A stretch of DNA of 64,000 nt, from positions 1,495,303 to 1,559,302 of the forward strand of contig NZ_MSCM01000002.1 of NCBI RefSeq assembly GCF_002954665.1, read 5' to 3'. The notes beneath the pieces are model-generated. The model had not been told where the DNA came from. It searched no databases and saw only the letters and a program-made list of their open reading frames with translations. Shown in pieces: positions 17,030 to 26,217 of the stretch. Made by a program: the position numbers and the translations under genes. The number at the start of each line of letters is the position of its first letter. Position 1 is the first letter of the stretch. Source of the DNA: Polaribacter glomeratus (GTDB lineage Bacteria; Bacteroidota; Bacteroidia; Flavobacteriales; Flavobacteriaceae).

Positions 17030-19456
17030 TTATTTAATAGCTGCTTCAATCTTATTTTCTTTTTTAACAATATTTACAGAAACTACATTTCCTGCTTCAT
17101 TTGCTTTCTTTTCTATTTCTTTAATAGTTCCTTCAACTTCTTCAATATAATTGGTTGTTTTTCCATTAATAGTGGTAGTCGTTATAATTGTTGCAATAGC
17201 CGTTTCAGAATTATTTTCTTTAATTTCTAAACGCACTTCTTTTTTAATTTCTTGTTTATCAGAAAGGCTTTCATCTGCATTATGCCCACCTAAAATAGGT
17301 GCAATTACTAAACCAATTAAACACGTAAGTTTAATTAAAATATTCATTGATGGTCCAGAAGTATCTTTAAACGGATCACCAACAGTATCTCCAGTTACAG
17401 CTGCTTTATGAGCTTCAGAACCCTTATAGGTCATTTCACCATTAATTACAACACCAGCTTCGAAAGATTTCTTAGCGTTGTCCCAGGCACCACCAGCATT
17501 GTTTTGGAAGATTGCCCAAAGCACACCAGAAACTGTTACACCAGCCATATAACCACCTAGCATTTCTGCAATTGCTAAATTATCCATTCCAAAAATCATT
17601 GGAACAAAAGCAATAATTAATGGAAAACCAATGGTTAATAAACCTGGTAACATCATTTCTTTTAAAGAAGCTTCTGTAGAAATTGCTACACATTTATCAT
17701 ATTCAGGTTTTCCTGTTCCTTCCATAATTCCTGGAATCTCTCTAAATTGACGACGAACTTCTTCTACCATTTCCATAGCTGCTTTTCCTACGGCATTCAT
17801 TGCTAAAGCAGAAAATACTACAGGAATCATTCCACCAACAAATAGCATTGCTAAAACTGGTGCTTTAAAAATATTAATTCCGTCTATTCCTGTAAAAGTT
17901 ACATATGCAGCAAAAAGTGCTAATGAAGTTAATGCAGCAGAAGCAATAGCAAAACCTTTACCAGTTGCAGCAGTTGTATTACCAACAGCATCTAAAATAT
18001 CTGTTCTTTCTCTAACTATTGGTTCTTGTTCGCTCATTTCTGCAATACCACCAGCATTATCAGAAATTGGTCCAAAAGCATCAATTGCTAATTGCATAGC
18101 AGTTGTTGCCATCATTGCTGATGCCGCTAAAGCAACACCATAAAACCCTGCGAAAGCATAAGAAGTCCATATTGCACCAGCAAATAATAACACTGATGGA
18201 AATGTAGAAATCATACCTGTTGCTAAACCTGCAATAATATTTGTTCCTGCTCCTGTAGAAGATTGTTGTACAATTTTTAAGATTGGAGGTTTTCCTAATC
18301 CTGTATAGTACTCAGTTACTGATGAAATTACAGCACCCACAACTAATCCAACTAAAGTTGCATAAAATACTCTCATAGAAGAGATTTCTTGCAAACCTTC
18401 ACCAAAGAACTCCATTTGCATGGTTTCTGGTAACATCCATTTACATAATACATAACAAGCAATTGCTACTAAACCAATAGAAACCCAGTTTCCTAAGTTT
18501 AAAGCTGCCATTACTTGTGATTCTTTAGCTTCGTTACTTTTTATTTTAACAAGCATTGTACCTATAATAGAAATAATAATTCCGATTCCGGCAATAGACA
18601 TTGGTAATAAAATTGGACCAATTCCGCCAAAAGCATCAGAAATACTTCCGCCCATATCTTTAATTACGTAGTTTCCTAAAACCATTGCAGCTAAAACGGT
18701 TGCAACGTACGAACCAAATAAATCTGCTCCCATACCAGCAACATCACCAACATTATCACCAACATTATCTGCAATTGTAGCAGGGTTTCTTGGGTCATCT
18801 TCTGGGATTCCAGCTTCTACTTTACCAACTAAATCAGCACCAACATCTGCTGCTTTTGTGTAGATTCCTCCACCAACTCTAGCAAATAAAGCAATTGATT
18901 CTGCTCCTAAAGAAAAACCAGCTAAGGTTTCTAAAACAATTGTCATTTTATCTACAGAAAAAACTCCTTCTGCACCACCCATAAAGTAGTTATAGAAAAT
19001 AATAAAAAATATTGTTAAACCTAAAACCGCTAAACCAGCAACTCCAAGACCCATTACGGTTCCGCCACCAAAAGATACTTTTAAAGCATTTGGTAAGCTC
19101 GTTTTTGCAGCTTGCGTAGTTCTAACATTTGTTTTGGTAGCTATTCTCATTCCTATATTTCCTGCAAAAGCAGAAAAAACAGCTCCGAATATAAAAGCGA
19201 CTACAATTAAAATATGAGTTGTAGGTACAATAAAGGATACTGCCGCTAAAGCAACACTTACAATAACAACAAAGATTGCTAATAATTTATATTCTGCACT
19301 TAAAAAAGCCAAAGCTCCTTCATAAATGTAATCAGAAATTTCTTTCATTTTACCATCTCCTGCATCTTGCTTTAATACCCAAGATTTCTTAATCCACATA
19401 TAGATTAAGCCTAAAATTGCCATTGCAATTGGCATGTAAATCATCATTGATTCCAT
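17030..19456 (-). CDS. hppA: K+-dependent membrane-bound pyrophosphatase (ion pump)
   Basis: Hydrolyses pyrophosphate and pumps H+ and/or Na+ out across the inner membrane. It has about 16 spans and the canonical PPi site KAADVGADLVGKVEAGIPED, then DDPRNPATIADNVGDNVGD. GNTTAATGKG carries Ala and Gly at the positions that mark the K+-dependent class (K+-independent enzymes have Lys and Thr). H+ versus Na+ cannot be told by eye. At 808 residues it is longer than usual: after the last span a soluble tail of ~80 residues (from about 728, NADESLSDKQEIKKEVR) is added. It is next to soluble ppa. Confidence 0.96.
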   Translation of the reverse strand: MESMMIYMPIAMAILGLIYMWIKKSWVLKQDAGDGKMKEISDYIYEGALAFLSAEYKLLAIFVVIVSVALAAVSFIVPTTHILIVVAFIFGAVFSAFAGNIGMRIATKTNVRTTQAAKTSLPNALKVSFGGGTVMGLGVAGLAVLGLTIFFIIFYNYFMGGAEGVFSVDKMTIVLETLAGFSLGAESIALFARVGGGIYTKAADVGADLVGKVEAGIPEDDPRNPATIADNVGDNVGDVAGMGADLFGSYVATVLAAMVLGNYVIKDMGGSISDAFGGIGPILLPMSIAGIGIIISIIGTMLVKIKSNEAKESQVMAALNLGNWVSIGLVAIACYVLCKWMLPETMQMEFFGEGLQEISSMRVFYATLVGLVVGAVISSVTEYYTGLGKPPILKIVQQSSTGAGTNIIAGLATGMISTFPSVLLFAGAIWTSYAFAGFYGVALAASAMMATTAMQLAIDAFGPISDNAGGIAEMSEQEPIVRERTDILDAVGNTTAATGKGFAIASAALTSLALFAAYVTFTGIDGINIFKAPVLAMLFVGGMIPVVFSALAMNAVGKAAMEMVEEVRRQFREIPGIMEGTGKPEYDKCVAISTEASLKEMMLPGLLTIGFPLIIAFVPMIFGMDNLAIAEMLGGYMAGVTVSGVLWAIFQNNAGGAWDNAKKSFEAGVVINGEMTYKGSEAHKAAVTGDTVGDPFKDTSGPSMNILIKLTCLIGLVIAPILGGHNADESLSDKQEIKKEVRLEIKENNSETAIATIITTTTINGKTTNYIEEVEGTIKEIEKKANEAGNVVSVNIVKKENKIEAAIK

Positions 19457-19521
19457 AAATAATATTTATTTTGATTAGTTTAAAACGGGGGTAAAAGTAA
19501 TAAATTCATAATGAAATAAAA

Positions 19522-19551
19522 AACCTCTTAAAAAGTTAATTTTAAGAGGTT
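19522..19551 (-). terminator. ppa terminator
   Basis: The stem AACCTCTTAAAA / TTTTAAGAGGTT has a T run on the minus strand and lies 25 bases beyond the ppa stop, before hppA. The two pyrophosphatase genes are therefore probably separate transcripts. Confidence 0.8.
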
Positions 19552-19575
19552 GATAAAATATTGTTATTTTTTTTG

Positions 19576-20103
19576 CTAAATTTTAAATTTATCGGTCTTT
19601 TTGTAATCACTTTCGTGATATCTTTTAACAGATTCATGATAAATTTTTAATGCTTCGGTTGCGTCTCCCCAACCACCAACATCAACTTTTTTCTTTTCTA
19701 GATCTTTATACACTTTAAAAAAGTGTTCTATTTCTTTTAATCGATGAGGGTTTAGATCAAAAATATCTTTTTTGCCATTCCAAATAGGATCAGAAACAGG
19801 AACACAAATAATTTTTTCGTCTGGTCCTTTTTCATCCGTCATATGAAAAACACCTATTGGTTTTACTTCCATTACACACATTGGGAAGGTTGGTTCGTGT
19901 CCTAAAACTAAAACATCTAAAGGGTCATCGTCTAGCGCTAAGGTTTCTGGTACAAAGCCATAATCCGCAGGATACATCATTGAAGAAAAAAGCATTCTAT
20001 CAAAACGGATTTTATGCAAGTCAAAATCGTATTCGTATTTATTTCTACTCCCTTTGGGTATTTCTATTAAAACATCAAACGTAGTTTCGTCATCTCTCAC
20101 CAT
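19576..20103 (-). CDS. ppa: Soluble family I inorganic pyrophosphatase
   Basis: Hydrolyses cytoplasmic pyrophosphate with Mg2+. The 175 residues carry FDVLIEIPKGSRNKYEY (9-25), MMYPADYGFVPETLALDDDP with the metal-binding aspartates, LDVLVLG, and a later EHFFKVYKDLEKKKVDVGGW block. Length is typical. It lies directly upstream of the pyrophosphate-driven ion pump, so the cell has both a dissipating and an energy-conserving route for PPi. Confidence 0.97.
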   Translation of the reverse strand: MVRDDETTFDVLIEIPKGSRNKYEYDFDLHKIRFDRMLFSSMMYPADYGFVPETLALDDDPLDVLVLGHEPTFPMCVMEVKPIGVFHMTDEKGPDEKIICVPVSDPIWNGKKDIFDLNPHRLKEIEHFFKVYKDLEKKKVDVGGWGDATEALKIYHESVKRYHESDYKKTDKFKI

Positions 20104-20135
20104 ATATTTATTTTTTTCAATTGATAATTAGACTG

Positions 20136-20143
20136 CGAAAATA
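20136..20143 (-). promoter_or_regulatory. ppa promoter, -7 element TATTTTCG
   Basis: On the minus strand it reads TATTTTCG, a TTCG variant of TAnnTTTG, 32 bases before the ppa start. Confidence 0.4.
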
Positions 20144-20300
20144 CTGAATTAATGAGTTTTTAGAAGAAAAATTTACGCAAACCTTTTCGACTTTTATCTA
20201 ATTAATAGTAAATGAGTTAATAATAAGGCAATCCTTTTTTAAAATTTGTTAAAAAGTATTTTACACTTTAAAATAATGAATCTATGTTTTAGTTTGATTA

Positions 20301-22808
20301 TTAAAAGCTAAATCTTAAGCCAGCTGTTATTCCAAATTTTCTGGCATTTGTATTCTCTAAATAGTTTCCTCTATAATTTAAGTCTACCCGTAATAATTTA
20401 AAAATATTACCAACACCAACGCTATATTCATAATAAGGTTTTGACGAAGGAGCGATAAGAGGTATTTCTGCACTATTTCCAGTGGTACTCAATAACCTAT
20501 TTTCTTCGGATAATTGACCCCAAAAAGCTTTAAAACCAATGATTGTTCTTAATTTGGTCTTTTTTAACAAAGGGATTTTAGAAAATATTCTACCATTAAA
20601 ATTATGCTCTAAATGCAAAGAGGTGTAAGTATCTGTTGTAAACTCGTAAAAATTTAATAAATTAAAGGTATTTTCAAAGGTGAAATAGGTTTGATTTCCT
20701 GGGGCGATATGCAATAATCCAAGCGGAACTTGTCCAAAAGTTTTTCCTGCTTCTAGTGATGTCGTGAATCTGCCTAAGTTGCCAATTTCCCATAAATTAT
20801 AGAAAGAAAATTGTACTTTAGCATACTCAAAATCACTACCAAATAACCCGTCAATTCCTTTTGTTATTTGCATAAAATATTGTGTGTAGTAATAATTAGA
20901 TCTTTCTCGTTTTACACCAAAACCTGTCATCTTCCTCTTTGGATAGTATCCTATAGAAAATAGCGATTCAAACTGATTAATTGTTGAAGAAATTCCGTTT
21001 GCCGATTCAAGATCATTATAATCCAAGCTAAATGTTTCAGAAGCAGAACTTAATGTTTTATAGTTTGCAGAAAGTTTTAGCTCTAGATTTTTTGCAGGTT
21101 CTAATTCTGCGGTGATGGTAGATAAATTAATGTTTGTTAGTTTATCATTTATACCAGTACCAATTAGAGCAGAAGAGCCGTTGCTTCTTCCTAAAACATC
21201 TGTAGATGCTGTAAGTGATGCCCCAATTTGCTCAATATCGTTTCGATTACCACCAGATAAAATGAATCTATTTTTTTTATTAAGAAGCCATTTTGCTTGA
21301 TAGCCGTATTTAATTTGTTCGTCTTTAAGGCCATAGGCAGTGTAGGCTTCTAACCTAAATAAATCATTAATTGTTTTAAATGTTCTACCACCAACTCGAA
21401 CTCTTAAACCTTCTACATCATTGTAACCTAAAGTAGAAAAAATGGGTCCATAATCTAAATTTAGTTTCTCAATTTCAAAATAACCAGAAGACAGCGTTTC
21501 TACTATTTTAGAAAAATTCTTAAACTTTTTTACGGTCTTTAAAGTGTCTAGTAACTTATAAACAGATTTTTCGTCTTCATTTAATTCTTCTAATCTGTTA
21601 GAGTTCCAGAATTCTTTGGATCTTTTGTAAACGGTATCAGAAATAGGATTATATCTTTTTTTTTCGTAGAAATTTTTTTCTGTGATGGGTTTATTAAATT
21701 CGTAATTTTTATAGATCGTGGTTCTTTTACCATAAACTCCTCGCGATTTCTCTTTTTTATTTAAAGCAAAATCAGATAAAAAATAATCTCGTTTTAACAC
21801 AAAAATAGAGTCGTTTAAAATATCGAATTCTTGTTCTATATAAATATCTTTTACCCAATTTATATTTGCATTTTTAGGTACTTGCATGTTTATTTCTTTC
21901 ACAGCATAGGTACTATCGTTTACCCAAAAATTACCTTTAAAAGTAAGTTCGTTTTTTCTTCTAGGATAATAGACAATATTATAACACCACTTTTTACCAA
22001 TAAAAGCGCTATCTGCTAAAACATAATTATAATTATTTATTCCTGTTTTCGATAAAGGGCTCACAAAGCTTTTATCAAAAAAATTTAAGTAATTATCGTA
22101 AATATTATACGCTGGATATAGGTTTTCTATATAATCTGTTAATTCTTGATTGTTGCTAAAGCCAGAATTTTGATTGGCAGTTATAACTTCTTTATTTTTC
22201 TGTAAAAGGTTATCGCCATATACTTGGGATAACGTTTCATTTAAGAAAACGGGTAAATAGGTTTTACCTGTTGTAGAAGAGGTGTCGATGTCTTTAAAAA
22301 TAAACTCAAGACCTTTAAAGATTTTTTTATTTTTTAAATTATCATCGATCGTGTTTAGATCAAATTCTACTTTTTGATATTTTTTATATTGATATTGATT
22401 AAAATGATTTAGACCGTTTGTCTTTTTATTTTCCCAGATCTTTCTGAGAATATCAATTGCCGGATTATTTTTTTTAGGTTGTTTTCCTGATATGATAAAT
22501 ATACTGTTCAAAGATTCTTCTACTTCTTCTAAAATAAATGTAGTATTAAAACTAATTTTTTTCTCAAGTTTAAAAAGTAATGTTTTGTAACCAATGGATG
22601 CTATTTCTATTTCACTCCATAAATTGGCAGACTCCAAGTAAAATTTACCATCTTCATTACTAACAATGCCTTCTGTAGAGTTTTTAAATTGAATGCTACA
22701 ATACGGAATTGGTTCATTGTTTTTATCCGTAATTATTCCGCTAACTTTTGTTTGAGAATAAGAAATATAAGTAATAAATATAAAAAAGTAGGTTAATATT
22801 TTGTTCAT
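20301..22808 (-). CDS. DUF5686 outer-membrane protein with carboxypeptidase-regulatory-like domain
   Basis: An 835-residue exported protein. It has a signal peptide (residues 1-18, ending YISYSQ), then a CarboxypepD_reg-like beta-sandwich (about 20-105, KVSGIITDKNNEPIPYCSIQ), a middle region, and a C-terminal half of amphipathic beta strands ending in the aromatic ITAGLRFSF, typical of an outer-membrane barrel. This order is that of the DUF5686 family of Bacteroidota. Substrate unknown. It is monocistronic, with pdhB upstream in the same direction behind a terminator. Confidence 0.85.
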   Translation of the reverse strand: MNKILTYFFIFITYISYSQTKVSGIITDKNNEPIPYCSIQFKNSTEGIVSNEDGKFYLESANLWSEIEIASIGYKTLLFKLEKKISFNTTFILEEVEESLNSIFIISGKQPKKNNPAIDILRKIWENKKTNGLNHFNQYQYKKYQKVEFDLNTIDDNLKNKKIFKGLEFIFKDIDTSSTTGKTYLPVFLNETLSQVYGDNLLQKNKEVITANQNSGFSNNQELTDYIENLYPAYNIYDNYLNFFDKSFVSPLSKTGINNYNYVLADSAFIGKKWCYNIVYYPRRKNELTFKGNFWVNDSTYAVKEINMQVPKNANINWVKDIYIEQEFDILNDSIFVLKRDYFLSDFALNKKEKSRGVYGKRTTIYKNYEFNKPITEKNFYEKKRYNPISDTVYKRSKEFWNSNRLEELNEDEKSVYKLLDTLKTVKKFKNFSKIVETLSSGYFEIEKLNLDYGPIFSTLGYNDVEGLRVRVGGRTFKTINDLFRLEAYTAYGLKDEQIKYGYQAKWLLNKKNRFILSGGNRNDIEQIGASLTASTDVLGRSNGSSALIGTGINDKLTNINLSTITAELEPAKNLELKLSANYKTLSSASETFSLDYNDLESANGISSTINQFESLFSIGYYPKRKMTGFGVKRERSNYYYTQYFMQITKGIDGLFGSDFEYAKVQFSFYNLWEIGNLGRFTTSLEAGKTFGQVPLGLLHIAPGNQTYFTFENTFNLLNFYEFTTDTYTSLHLEHNFNGRIFSKIPLLKKTKLRTIIGFKAFWGQLSEENRLLSTTGNSAEIPLIAPSSKPYYEYSVGVGNIFKLLRVDLNYRGNYLENTNARKFGITAGLRFSF

Positions 22809-22868
22809 GCAACTATGACGTAATAAGTAAAGATTTTTTACAAAATGAAGGCGCTATCTATTAAATAT

Positions 22869-22902
22869 AAAATCCTTTTTGAAATTCATCAAAAAGGATT
22901 TT
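22869..22902 (-). terminator. pdhB terminator
   Basis: Arms AAAATCCTTTTT and AAAAAGGATTTT close a hairpin with AT-rich flanks on both sides, 25 bases beyond the pdhB stop. Confidence 0.8.
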
Positions 22903-22926
22903 ATTATTTTAAAAAAGTATGTTTTA

Positions 22927-23910
22927 CTATTTTTTTAAATATAATACATCTTTTACTGCCTTAATTACATCTTTATAATTAGGGATCCATTTTTCTAACA
23001 AAACTGGAGAATAAGGAGCAGGAGTATCCGCAGTTGTAATTCTTTTTACAGGAGCATCTAAATAATCGAATGCTTCTTCTTGAATTCTGTATGTAATTTC
23101 AGTAGCAACACTTCCAAATGGCCATGCTTCTTCTAAAACTACTAATCTATTTGTTTTCTTTACAGATTTAACAATTGCTGCATGATCCATAGGTCTTACA
23201 GTTCTTAAATCTATAATTTCTACAGAAATATTTTCTTTTGCTAATTCTTCAGCAGCTTTGTAAGCTTCTTTAATAATTTTACCAAAAGAAACAATAGTTA
23301 CATCTGTGCCTTCTCTCTTAATTTCTGCAACTCCAATAGGAATGATATATTCTCCTTCCGGAATTTCCATTTTATCACCATACATCTGTTCAGATTCCAT
23401 AAAAATAACTGGATCATCATCTCTAATAGCAGCTTTTAATAAACCTTTTGCATCATAAGGATTAGACGGTACAATTACTTTTAAACCAGGTGTGTTTGCA
23501 AACCAACTTTCAAATGCTTGTGAGTGCGTTGCTCCTAATTGACCGGCAGAACCTGTTGGTCCTCTAAATACGATAGGGCAATTAAATTGGCCACCAGACA
23601 TTTGTCTAATTTTAGCAGCGTTATTTATAATTTGGTCAATACCAACCAACGAAAAGTTAAAGGTCATATATTCAACAATAGGTCTGTTGCCATTCATTGC
23701 AGAACCAATTGCAATACCAGCAAAACCAAGCTCTGCAATAGGAGTGTCAATAACTCTTTTTGCGCCAAACTCATCTAACATTCCTTTACTAGCTTTGTAA
23801 GCGCCATTGTATTCGGCAACTTCTTCACCCATTAAATAAACGCTTTCATCTCTACGCATTTCTTCGCTCATTGCTTCGCAAATTGCTTCTCTGAATTGAA
23901 CTGTTTTCAT
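22927..23910 (-). CDS. pdhB: Pyruvate dehydrogenase E1 component, beta subunit
   Basis: With the alpha subunit, it decarboxylates pyruvate using thiamine diphosphate. The 327 residues open MKTVQFREAICEAMSEEM, have GEEVAEYNGAYKASKGM near 28, DTPIAELGFAGIAIGSAMNG near 55, and the transketolase C-terminal block from about 205, including EEAWPFGSVATEI. Length is normal. The alpha and E2 genes are not in this window; separate placement of pdhB is common in Flavobacteriia. It is divergent from etfBA. Confidence 0.94.
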   Translation of the reverse strand: MKTVQFREAICEAMSEEMRRDESVYLMGEEVAEYNGAYKASKGMLDEFGAKRVIDTPIAELGFAGIAIGSAMNGNRPIVEYMTFNFSLVGIDQIINNAAKIRQMSGGQFNCPIVFRGPTGSAGQLGATHSQAFESWFANTPGLKVIVPSNPYDAKGLLKAAIRDDDPVIFMESEQMYGDKMEIPEGEYIIPIGVAEIKREGTDVTIVSFGKIIKEAYKAAEELAKENISVEIIDLRTVRPMDHAAIVKSVKKTNRLVVLEEAWPFGSVATEITYRIQEEAFDYLDAPVKRITTADTPAPYSPVLLEKWIPNYKDVIKAVKDVLYLKK

Positions 23911-23943
23911 GTATTGTTAAATCTAATTGTTAATTTTGATATG

Positions 23944-23951
23944 CAAAAGTA
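23944..23951 (-). promoter_or_regulatory. pdhB promoter, -7 element TACTTTTG
   Basis: The minus strand reads TACTTTTG, matching TAnnTTTG, 34 bases before the pdhB ATG. Confidence 0.5.
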
Positions 23952-24041
23952 AGGAAATAATACTAAAAATTTTTATTCCTTTTTTAGAAACTCTGTGAAA
24001 TTATGTTAATTAATACGCAATCGTTTTCGATAAATGTTAAA

Positions 24042-24083
24042 TTTTTTAAAAAATACTATGCATGCATAGTATTTTTTAAAAAA
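24042..24083. promoter_or_regulatory. Perfect 42-bp palindrome upstream of etfBA
   Basis: Every base from 24042 to 24062 is complementary to its mirror in 24063-24083. The half-site is six T, six A, then TACTATGCA, meeting its complement at the centre with no loop. It ends seven bases before the probable etfB -7 element, overlapping where the -33 element should be. This is the form of a repressor operator, although it could also extrude as a cruciform. Confidence 0.65.
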
Positions 24084-24089
24084 AAGACG

Positions 24090-24097
24090 TAATTTCG
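24090..24097 (+). promoter_or_regulatory. etfB promoter, -7 element TAATTTCG
   Basis: A TTCG variant of TAnnTTTG, 32 bases ahead of the etfB ATG and immediately downstream of the palindrome. Confidence 0.45.
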
Positions 24098-24128
24098 TAC
24101 CAGAATAAATGATTAAAAAATAGAATTT

Positions 24129-24875
24129 ATGAAAATATTGGTATGTATTAGTCATGTTCCTGATACCACTTCAAAGATTAATTTTACAGAAAACGATACA
24201 GTATTTGATACAAACGGCGTTCAATTTGTAATTAATCCTTACGATGAATTTTGCCTTACAAGAGCAATGTGGTTTAAGGAAAAGCAAGGGGCAACCGTAA
24301 CTGTTGTAAATGTAGGAAATGCATCTACAGAACCAACTTTACGTAAAGCTTTGGCAATTGGTGCAGATGATGCAATTCGTGTTAATATGGAAGCTACAGA
24401 TGGTTTGTCTGTTGCAAAACAATTAGCGGAAGTTGTTAAAAGCGGAGGCTACGATTTAGTTTTAGCAGGAAGAGAATCAATAGATTATAATGGAGGAATG
24501 GTTCCTGGTATGTTAGCTGCTTTATTAGATTTCAATTTTGTAAATGGTTGTGTAGGAATGGAAGTTGACGGAACCTCAGTTTCTTTATCAAGAGAAATTG
24601 ATGGCGGAAACGAGTCTTTAGCTACTGCTTTGCCATTAGTTGTGGCAGGTCAAAAAGGTATTGTAGAAGAAAAAGATCTACGTATACCAAATATGCGTGG
24701 TATTATGATGGCTCGTAAAAAACCTTTAAACGTGGTTGAACCGGTTGACGCAGAAAGTGCAACTATGGTACAATCATTCGAAAAACCAGCACCTAAAGGA
24801 TCTGTAAAGTTAATAGATGCAGAAAATATAGACGAGTTAATTAATCTGTTGCATAATGAGGCTAAAGTAATTTAA
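24129..24875 (+). CDS. etfB: Electron transfer flavoprotein, beta subunit
   Basis: Half of the FAD/AMP heterodimer that takes electrons from acyl-CoA dehydrogenases and passes them to the quinone pool. The 248 residues begin MKILVCISHVPDTTSKI, contain the acidic/AMP region around ALAIGADDAIRV and LAGRESIDYNGGMVPGMLA, and the recognition-loop region RIPNMRGIMMARKKPL near 190. Length is typical. etfA follows 123 bases later and is surely co-expressed. The 42-bp palindrome upstream may control both. Confidence 0.96.
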   Translation: MKILVCISHVPDTTSKINFTENDTVFDTNGVQFVINPYDEFCLTRAMWFKEKQGATVTVVNVGNASTEPTLRKALAIGADDAIRVNMEATDGLSVAKQLAEVVKSGGYDLVLAGRESIDYNGGMVPGMLAALLDFNFVNGCVGMEVDGTSVSLSREIDGGNESLATALPLVVAGQKGIVEEKDLRIPNMRGIMMARKKPLNVVEPVDAESATMVQSFEKPAPKGSVKLIDAENIDELINLLHNEAKVI

Positions 24876-24998
24876 TCGCAGTTTAAATTAATCAGAACTT
24901 GTTTTAGTATCACTAAAAAAATAACGTAAAATTGTTTAAAAGGGTAATTGTGAAAACAGTAAAACTTTAAAATAATTACACCATAAAAAATAAAAAAT

Positions 24999-25961
24999 AT
25001 GTCAGTTTTAGTTTTTGCAGATTCAGCAGAAGGGAAATTCAAAAAGAGTGCTTTTGAAGTAGTTTCTTTTGGAAAAAAAGTTGCTGAACAATTAGGAAGC
25101 CATTTAGTTGTTTTAACAATAAATGCGAACAAAAATGAAGAGTTATATGTGTATGGAGCAGAGAAAGTAGTAGCTGTTTCAAACGATTCTCTAAAAACGT
25201 TTAATGCCAAAGCATATGCATCTGCAATTAACCAAGTTGCTGCTGCACAAAGCGCATCTGTTGTAATTTTAGATTCTAGTATTGATGGCTTATTTATTGC
25301 ACCAATGGTTGCTGTTGCTCTAAATGCAGGATATGCATCTAATGTAGTTGCATTGCCAAGTGCTACAAATCCCTTTACAGTTAAAAGAAAAGCGTTTTCT
25401 AGCAAAGCATTTTCAAATACTGTAATTTCTTCGGATAAAAAAGTAATAGGAGTTGCAAAAAATGCATACGGAATTCACGAAAATCCGGTTTCTGGAACAA
25501 CAGAAACTTTTGATGTTTCAATTTCTGATGCAGATTTAAAAATAAAATCAGTAAAAATTGAAAAAATTACAGGTCAGGTAACAATTGCAGATGCTGATAT
25601 CGTAGTTTCTGCAGGAAGAGGTTTAAAAGGTCCAGAAAATTGGGGAATGATAGAGGAGTTAGCAGATGTTTTAGGCGCTGCAACTGCTTGTTCTAAACCC
25701 GTTTCAGATTTAGGATGGCGTCCTCATGGAGAACATGTTGGGCAAACAGGGAAACCAGTGGCTTCAAACTTATATATTGCTATCGGAATTTCTGGAGCAA
25801 TTCAGCATTTAGCCGGCATTAACGCATCCAAAGTAAAAGTAGTTATTAACACTGACCCAGAAGCACCTTTCTTTAAAGCGGCAGATTATGGTATTGTTGG
25901 TGATGCTTTTGAGGTAGTACCTAAACTAATAGAGAAGTTAAAAGCCTTTAAACAAGCTTAA
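24999..25961 (+). CDS. etfA: Electron transfer flavoprotein, alpha subunit
   Basis: FAD-binding subunit, 320 residues. The C-terminal domain has the hallmark series SAGRGLKGPENW (about 205-216), GWRPHGEHVGQTGKPV, then YIAIGISGAIQHLAGI and VVINTDPEAPFFKAADYGIVGD. The N-terminal domain is the usual Rossmann-like half. It is paired with etfB and followed by a terminator at 25985-26019. Confidence 0.97.
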   Translation: MSVLVFADSAEGKFKKSAFEVVSFGKKVAEQLGSHLVVLTINANKNEELYVYGAEKVVAVSNDSLKTFNAKAYASAINQVAAAQSASVVILDSSIDGLFIAPMVAVALNAGYASNVVALPSATNPFTVKRKAFSSKAFSNTVISSDKKVIGVAKNAYGIHENPVSGTTETFDVSISDADLKIKSVKIEKITGQVTIADADIVVSAGRGLKGPENWGMIEELADVLGAATACSKPVSDLGWRPHGEHVGQTGKPVASNLYIAIGISGAIQHLAGINASKVKVVINTDPEAPFFKAADYGIVGDAFEVVPKLIEKLKAFKQA

Positions 25962-25984
25962 TTCAAATATTCAAACATTGTTTC

Positions 25985-26019
25985 AAAAACCTACTTAGCT
26001 TAAAATCTAGTAGGTTTTT
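25985..26019 (+). terminator. etfBA terminator
   Basis: Arms AAAACCTACT and AGTAGGTTTT are followed by T-rich sequence, 24 bases after the etfA stop. Confidence 0.75.
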
Positions 26020-26217
26020 ACTTTTAATAAAAACTAGCGAAATAAAGTTTTCAATCTATTATTTTTATTAAATTGTGCCCTTGATTAAGAATATCGAAAT
26101 ATATAGTTATTGTATTTTTTATAAACCAAGTAAACTTTAAATTACAGATTACTACAATTTGGTTTAGAAAGACACTATTCAATTTTAGATATTTGTACTT
26201 TTTTTGCAGAAAAATAT

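Noticed and set aside
24872..25405. Minus-strand open frame of 177 codons inside etfA
   Set aside because: The overlapping etfA frame has full family motifs; the shadow frame has none.
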